Positions 60,848-64,000 of a DNA stretch of 64,000 bases are shown in pieces; the stretch's first letter is position 1, and each line of letters starts with the position of its first letter. The stretch spans positions 186,001-250,000 of the forward strand of contig NZ_ACYY01000001.1 in NCBI RefSeq assembly GCF_000176015.1, written 5' to 3'. The notes under the pieces were generated by a model. It saw nothing but the letters and a program-made list of their open reading frames with translations, was not told the DNA's origin and did no database searches. The translations under genes and the position numbers were made by a program. This DNA is from Rhodobacter ferrooxidans. GTDB lineage: Bacteria; Pseudomonadota; Alphaproteobacteria; Rhodobacterales; Rhodobacteraceae.

Positions 60848-62896
60848 TCACCGCAGCCGCACCGAGGCCCGGGCAGATTGCCCCGCCGCATCAATCACCG
60901 ACAGCGTCACGAAGCCCGGCCCCGGCAGCGCCAGCATGGTTTCGCGCGCGCCCTGTGCCACCGCCAGCGGCACGCCATCGGCCAGCCAGGTGAACGGCGC
61001 CACGCCGCCGCGCACCCGCACCAGCAACCCCTGATCCAGCAATTCCACTTCCGCGCCATCGGGGGGGAACACCACCGCCGGCGCATCCTCGGCCGCCTGA
61101 AACGCCGCGTTGCGCGAGCGGAAGCGTTGCAGCGGCTGCGGCAGTTGGGCGTTGGACACCAAGAGCGTGCTGGGCGGCGGCGGTGGCAGCGGCGTCAGCG
61201 CCGGTTTCAGCCGGTTGAAGGCCTGGAACAGCACCGGCGCCGCCAACTCGCCGCCAAAGGCCCCCGGCACCGGCGTGCCATCGGCGCGGCCCATCCAGAC
61301 CCCGATCACATGCCGCCCGTCGAACCCGATCGCCCAGGCGTCGCGGTGGCCATAGGATGTGCCGGTCTTGTAGGCCAGCCGGTTGGCAGGCGCACCCGGT
61401 GGCGGGGCCAGCCCCGACAGGATATCGCTGACCTGCCAGGCGGCGGTGTCGGACATCACCCGCTGGCCTTCAACGCTTTCCCCCGTCACCCGCAGCGGCA
61501 AGGCCACGCCTCCCCGTGCGATGGCGGCGTAAAGCTGCACCATATCCTCCAGCGTCACCCCCACACCGCCCAAGGCCACCGCCAGCCCCGGCTGCCCGCC
61601 CGGCACCACCGCATGCATGCCCGCCCGCTGCATCCCGGCCAGCAGTTTCGCAGGCCCCAGCGCGTCGGTCAGCAGCACCGCGGGAATGTTCAGCGACAGT
61701 TGCAGCGCCTCGCGCAGGCGGATGGTGCCGCGGAAAACCTTGTCGAAATTCTGCGGCGCATAACCGCCGAACATCACCGGCTTGTCGTCGATCAGGGTTT
61801 CGGGATGCGCCAACCCCTCGTCGAAGGCCAGCCCATAAACTAGCGGTTTCAGCGTCGAACCGGGGCTGCGCAACGCCCGCGTCATATCGACAAACCCCTG
61901 CCGCGCGTCCGAGCGGTAAGCGGCAGAGCCGACCGAGGCCAGCACTTCGCCCGACCGGTGATCGGCCACCACGATGGCCACCCCCAGCTGCTCGCCCTGT
62001 CCCGCCACCGCCTGCGCCGCCAAAGCCTCTAGCTGCACCTGCAAGCCCGCGTCCAGCGTCAGCACATGCCGCAGGGTGGCGGGGGCAGCGGCGCGCACCC
62101 GGTCGGTCAGGTGCGGCGCCAGTTGCGGGAAGGGGCGGCGGCGGTCTGGCACGGCTTCGGAAAGCGCCGCCTGCGCCTGTTCGGCCTCCAGCACGCCTTC
62201 CTGCACCGCCCGCGCCAGCACCCGCGCCCGTGCCGCCCCGGCAGCGCCGATCCTGCGGTCTGGCCGACGGTTCTCGGGTGATTGCGGAATGGCCACCAGC
62301 AGCGCCGCCTCTGCCGGTGTCAGCCGCCGCGGATCCTTGCCGAAATAGGCGCGGGTGGCGGCGCGCAGGCCTTCGACATTGCCACCATAGGGCGCAAGGT
62401 GCAGATAAAGCTGCAAGATCTGGTCCTTGCCCAGCCGCCGTTCCAGCGCCAGCGCCACCCGCATCTGCCGCAGCTTGCCCGCCACACGGCCAGTGCCGCT
62501 TTCCTCCAGCAGCCGCGCCACCTGCATCGTCAGGGTTGATCCGCCCGAGACGACATGGCCATTCCACACCGCCTGCGCCAGCGCCCGCAGCATCGCCCGC
62601 GGGTCCACCCCGGAGTGCTGGTAAAACCGCTTGTCCTCATAGGCCAGCAGCAGCGCCAGATAGCCCTTGTCCACATCGGCCAGATCGACCGCCATCCGCC
62701 AGCGGCCATCGGCCACGGTATAGGCCCGCATCAAGCGCCCGTCGCGGTCCACCACCTCGACCGCGGTTTCGACCCCCAAGGGTGGCAGCAGTGTCGTATC
62801 GACCCAATGGTCAAGCTGCACGCGTGCAATGGCCGCCACCAACAGGGCGACGGCCATTGCAAACAGCAGCGGTCCAAGGTTGCGGCTGACCCGCAT
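60848..62896 (-). CDS. pbpC: Penicillin-binding protein 1C (glycosyltransferase/transpeptidase)
   Basis: This 682-residue bifunctional class A PBP has an N-terminal membrane anchor. The glycosyltransferase domain has YEDKRFYQHSGVD (catalytic Glu about 86) and GGSTLTMQVARLLE. The transpeptidase domain has SPGSTLKP (Ser about 347), SLN and KTGTSYGHRDAW. A C-terminal BiPBP_C domain follows. The start is ATG 62896, sharing one base with the upstream stop (TGATG); GTG 62899 is possible. Pairing with an alpha-2-macroglobulin gene is the known pbpC-yfhM arrangement. Confidence 0.95.
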   Translation of the reverse strand: MRVSRNLGPLLFAMAVALLVAAIARVQLDHWVDTTLLPPLGVETAVEVVDRDGRLMRAYTVADGRWRMAVDLADVDKGYLALLLAYEDKRFYQHSGVDPRAMLRALAQAVWNGHVVSGGSTLTMQVARLLEESGTGRVAGKLRQMRVALALERRLGKDQILQLYLHLAPYGGNVEGLRAATRAYFGKDPRRLTPAEAALLVAIPQSPENRRPDRRIGAAGAARARVLARAVQEGVLEAEQAQAALSEAVPDRRRPFPQLAPHLTDRVRAAAPATLRHVLTLDAGLQVQLEALAAQAVAGQGEQLGVAIVVADHRSGEVLASVGSAAYRSDARQGFVDMTRALRSPGSTLKPLVYGLAFDEGLAHPETLIDDKPVMFGGYAPQNFDKVFRGTIRLREALQLSLNIPAVLLTDALGPAKLLAGMQRAGMHAVVPGGQPGLAVALGGVGVTLEDMVQLYAAIARGGVALPLRVTGESVEGQRVMSDTAAWQVSDILSGLAPPPGAPANRLAYKTGTSYGHRDAWAIGFDGRHVIGVWMGRADGTPVPGAFGGELAAPVLFQAFNRLKPALTPLPPPPPSTLLVSNAQLPQPLQRFRSRNAAFQAAEDAPAVVFPPDGAEVELLDQGLLVRVRGGVAPFTWLADGVPLAVAQGARETMLALPGPGFVTLSVIDAAGQSARASVRLR

Positions 62897-64000
62897 CACT
62901 CGGTAATCGTGATCTGCCCGGTGTCAGACCGCGCCCGGAAATCGGGGCGATACATGTCTTCGACCGAGGCGGCGGCGTGGTGGAACACCCCCGGCGTCAC
63001 CGCCCGCACCACATAGGCCAGCCGGAACGGCTGGTTGTCATAGCGGTCGATGGCGGTCAGGAAGCGGTCCTGCCGGAACTCGCTGTGCGCCACCTCGCCT
63101 TGCAGGTCCAGCCAGCCAAGGCCCGAGATCGCCCCGCCCGAGATCAGGTTGGGGTTGTCGATCTCCAGCCCCGCCGGCAGCGGGTCGCTGACCATCAGCC
63201 GCGCCTCGCCGGAACCAAAGGGCGTCACCTCCAGCACCGTCACCAGCCGCGTGCCGGTTTTCAGATCGTCCAGCGAGGCGGCCTTGCCGTCCAGCGTGTA
63301 GTAGCTGCGGGTGATGGCATAGCCATTGCCACCCGCGGGTTCGGGTTCCGACGGCACGCCATAGGTGGTGACCGTCAGCGTGGTGGTCTTGCCAGAGCCG
63401 TTTTCCACCACCACCGGCGTTACTGCCGCCGCGCCATCCAGCACCCGCACCAGCGGGCCGGTCGCGGGTGCGCCGTCGATGGTGATGCCTTCGGCACCCG
63501 GCCGGTCGATCAGCGCATTGGTCGCCAGCAGCGCCCAGGTGGCTTCCTGGGTGGACAGGTTGGCGCTTTGCGTCGCCACCCGGTCGGTCAGCGCCTCGCG
63601 GTCCACCGCGGTGGAGCCCGCCTCCACCGCCAGTGCCAGCACCGCCGCGGCATCGCGGTAGTTGGTGCCATAATCGGCGCGGTAGATCTGGGCCTTTTCG
63701 GTGGCGGTCGAGGCGTTCAGCTTGGTCGCGGCCTTGCGGAACATCGCATCGGCCCGGGTCTGGTCGCCATAGCTGGCCAGTGCCGCCCCCAGTTGCGCCA
63801 TTGCCAGCGGCGTTGCGAAATCGCCGCCCTTCACATCGGCATAATAGCGCAGATCGCCCACCGCGGCAGCGCCTTCGCGCGCCAGCACCATCAGCGCATA
63901 GGCCAGCGCCTCGCCGCCGCCATTCACCGAACCGTCGAAATCGGGTGCGTAGTTCACCTGATTGCGCAGGTTGTCCAGCGCGTTGCGCAGCGCCAGGTCG
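62896..64000 (-). CDS. Alpha-2-macroglobulin-family protein (partial, C-terminus only)
   Basis: The frame is open to the right edge; only the last 368 or so residues are seen. It shows the terpenoid-cyclase-like helical region (ALAYALMVLAREG; STQEATWALLATNALIDRPG) and the C-terminal receptor-type domain (LMVSDPLPAGLEIDNPNLISGG...HSEFRQDRFLTAI...RLAYVVRAVTPGVFHHAAASVEDMYRPDF). Bacterial members are periplasmic lipoproteins that trap proteases. The thioester site, if present, is outside the window. Confidence 0.92.
   Translation of the reverse strand, partial: DLALRNALDNLRNQVNYAPDFDGSVNGGGEALAYALMVLAREGAAAVGDLRYYADVKGGDFATPLAMAQLGAALASYGDQTRADAMFRKAATKLNASTATEKAQIYRADYGTNYRDAAAVLALAVEAGSTAVDREALTDRVATQSANLSTQEATWALLATNALIDRPGAEGITIDGAPATGPLVRVLDGAAAVTPVVVENGSGKTTTLTVTTYGVPSEPEPAGGNGYAITRSYYTLDGKAASLDDLKTGTRLVTVLEVTPFGSGEARLMVSDPLPAGLEIDNPNLISGGAISGLGWLDLQGEVAHSEFRQDRFLTAIDRYDNQPFRLAYVVRAVTPGVFHHAAASVEDMYRPDFRARSDTGQITITE

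Overview
The window is high-GC, densely packed bacterial DNA that looks like chromosome from an alphaproteobacterium of the Rhodobacterales (Rhodobacter/Paracoccus-like). Three things support this: the ccoNOQP-ccoGHIS block lies next to a universal stress gene, fnrL and hemN; strong TTGAT-N4-(G/A)TCAA FnrL boxes are present; and serC/serA are of the alphaproteobacterial type. There is no phage, insertion sequence, CRISPR array or tRNA in the window. One structural RNA gene is present, the 4.5S SRP RNA. The assignments come from reading motifs by eye; no database search was run.

Layout. 1-3.6 kb: the N-terminal end of a sarcosine/dimethylglycine-dehydrogenase-like flavoprotein, then hemE divergent from hemC, and hemF. 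3.7-9.7 kb: housekeeping genes (lipoprotein, odd SDR, rsmC-like methyltransferase, clpS, HAD phosphatase, D-Ala-D-Ala carboxypeptidase with a SPOR domain, FAH-family hydrolase). 9.8-21 kb: the microaerobic respiration block, with ccoS (52 aa), ccoI, ccoH, ccoG, ccoP, ccoQ, ccoO and ccoN on the minus strand, then usp, fnrL and hemN. 21-28.2 kb: a glycosyltransferase and the yejABEF peptide ABC importer. 28.3-34.5 kb: membrane cytochrome c, pheA, SRPBCC protein, nudC, cpdB-like nucleotidase, HAD phosphatase, SRP RNA. 34.5-39.3 kb: rsgA, dnaX, ybaB, recR and a cytosolic-looking M23 protein. 39.4-48.2 kb: an accessory catabolic locus (Tm-1-like UPF0261 protein, aldehyde dehydrogenase, TctABC-type transporter, IclR regulator, class III aminotransferase, TSUP permease). 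48.3-52.6 kb: serine biosynthesis (serB divergent from serC-serA) with a structured serC leader. 52.7-60.7 kb: phosphoesterase, two metallo-beta-lactamase-fold proteins, and the tyrosine/homogentisate end pathway (fahA, maiA, MarR, MFS, thiolase). 60.8-64 kb: pbpC and the C-terminal part of an alpha-2-macroglobulin-like protein, cut by the window end.

How it fits together. Four heme-biosynthesis genes (hemE, hemC, aerobic hemF, anaerobic hemN) sit near the heme-rich cbb3 oxidase, its copper/assembly genes and the oxygen regulator FnrL. Canonical FnrL boxes lie between ccoN and usp (two) and between fnrL and hemN (one), so the block reads as a low-oxygen regulon. Fumarylacetoacetase and maleylacetoacetate isomerase give fumarate and acetoacetate. 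A likely MarR operator lies inside the fahA-operon promoter.

The most notable unexplained items are the structured serC leader, three families of dispersed intergenic hairpin repeats, short tandem duplications that straddle stop codons of three genes, an SDR without its catalytic lysine, a metallo-beta-lactamase-fold protein with a broken HxHxDH motif, a leaderless M23 protein, and the uncharacterised UPF0261/TctABC/aminotransferase locus. I did not find a clear, wholly new multi-gene system.
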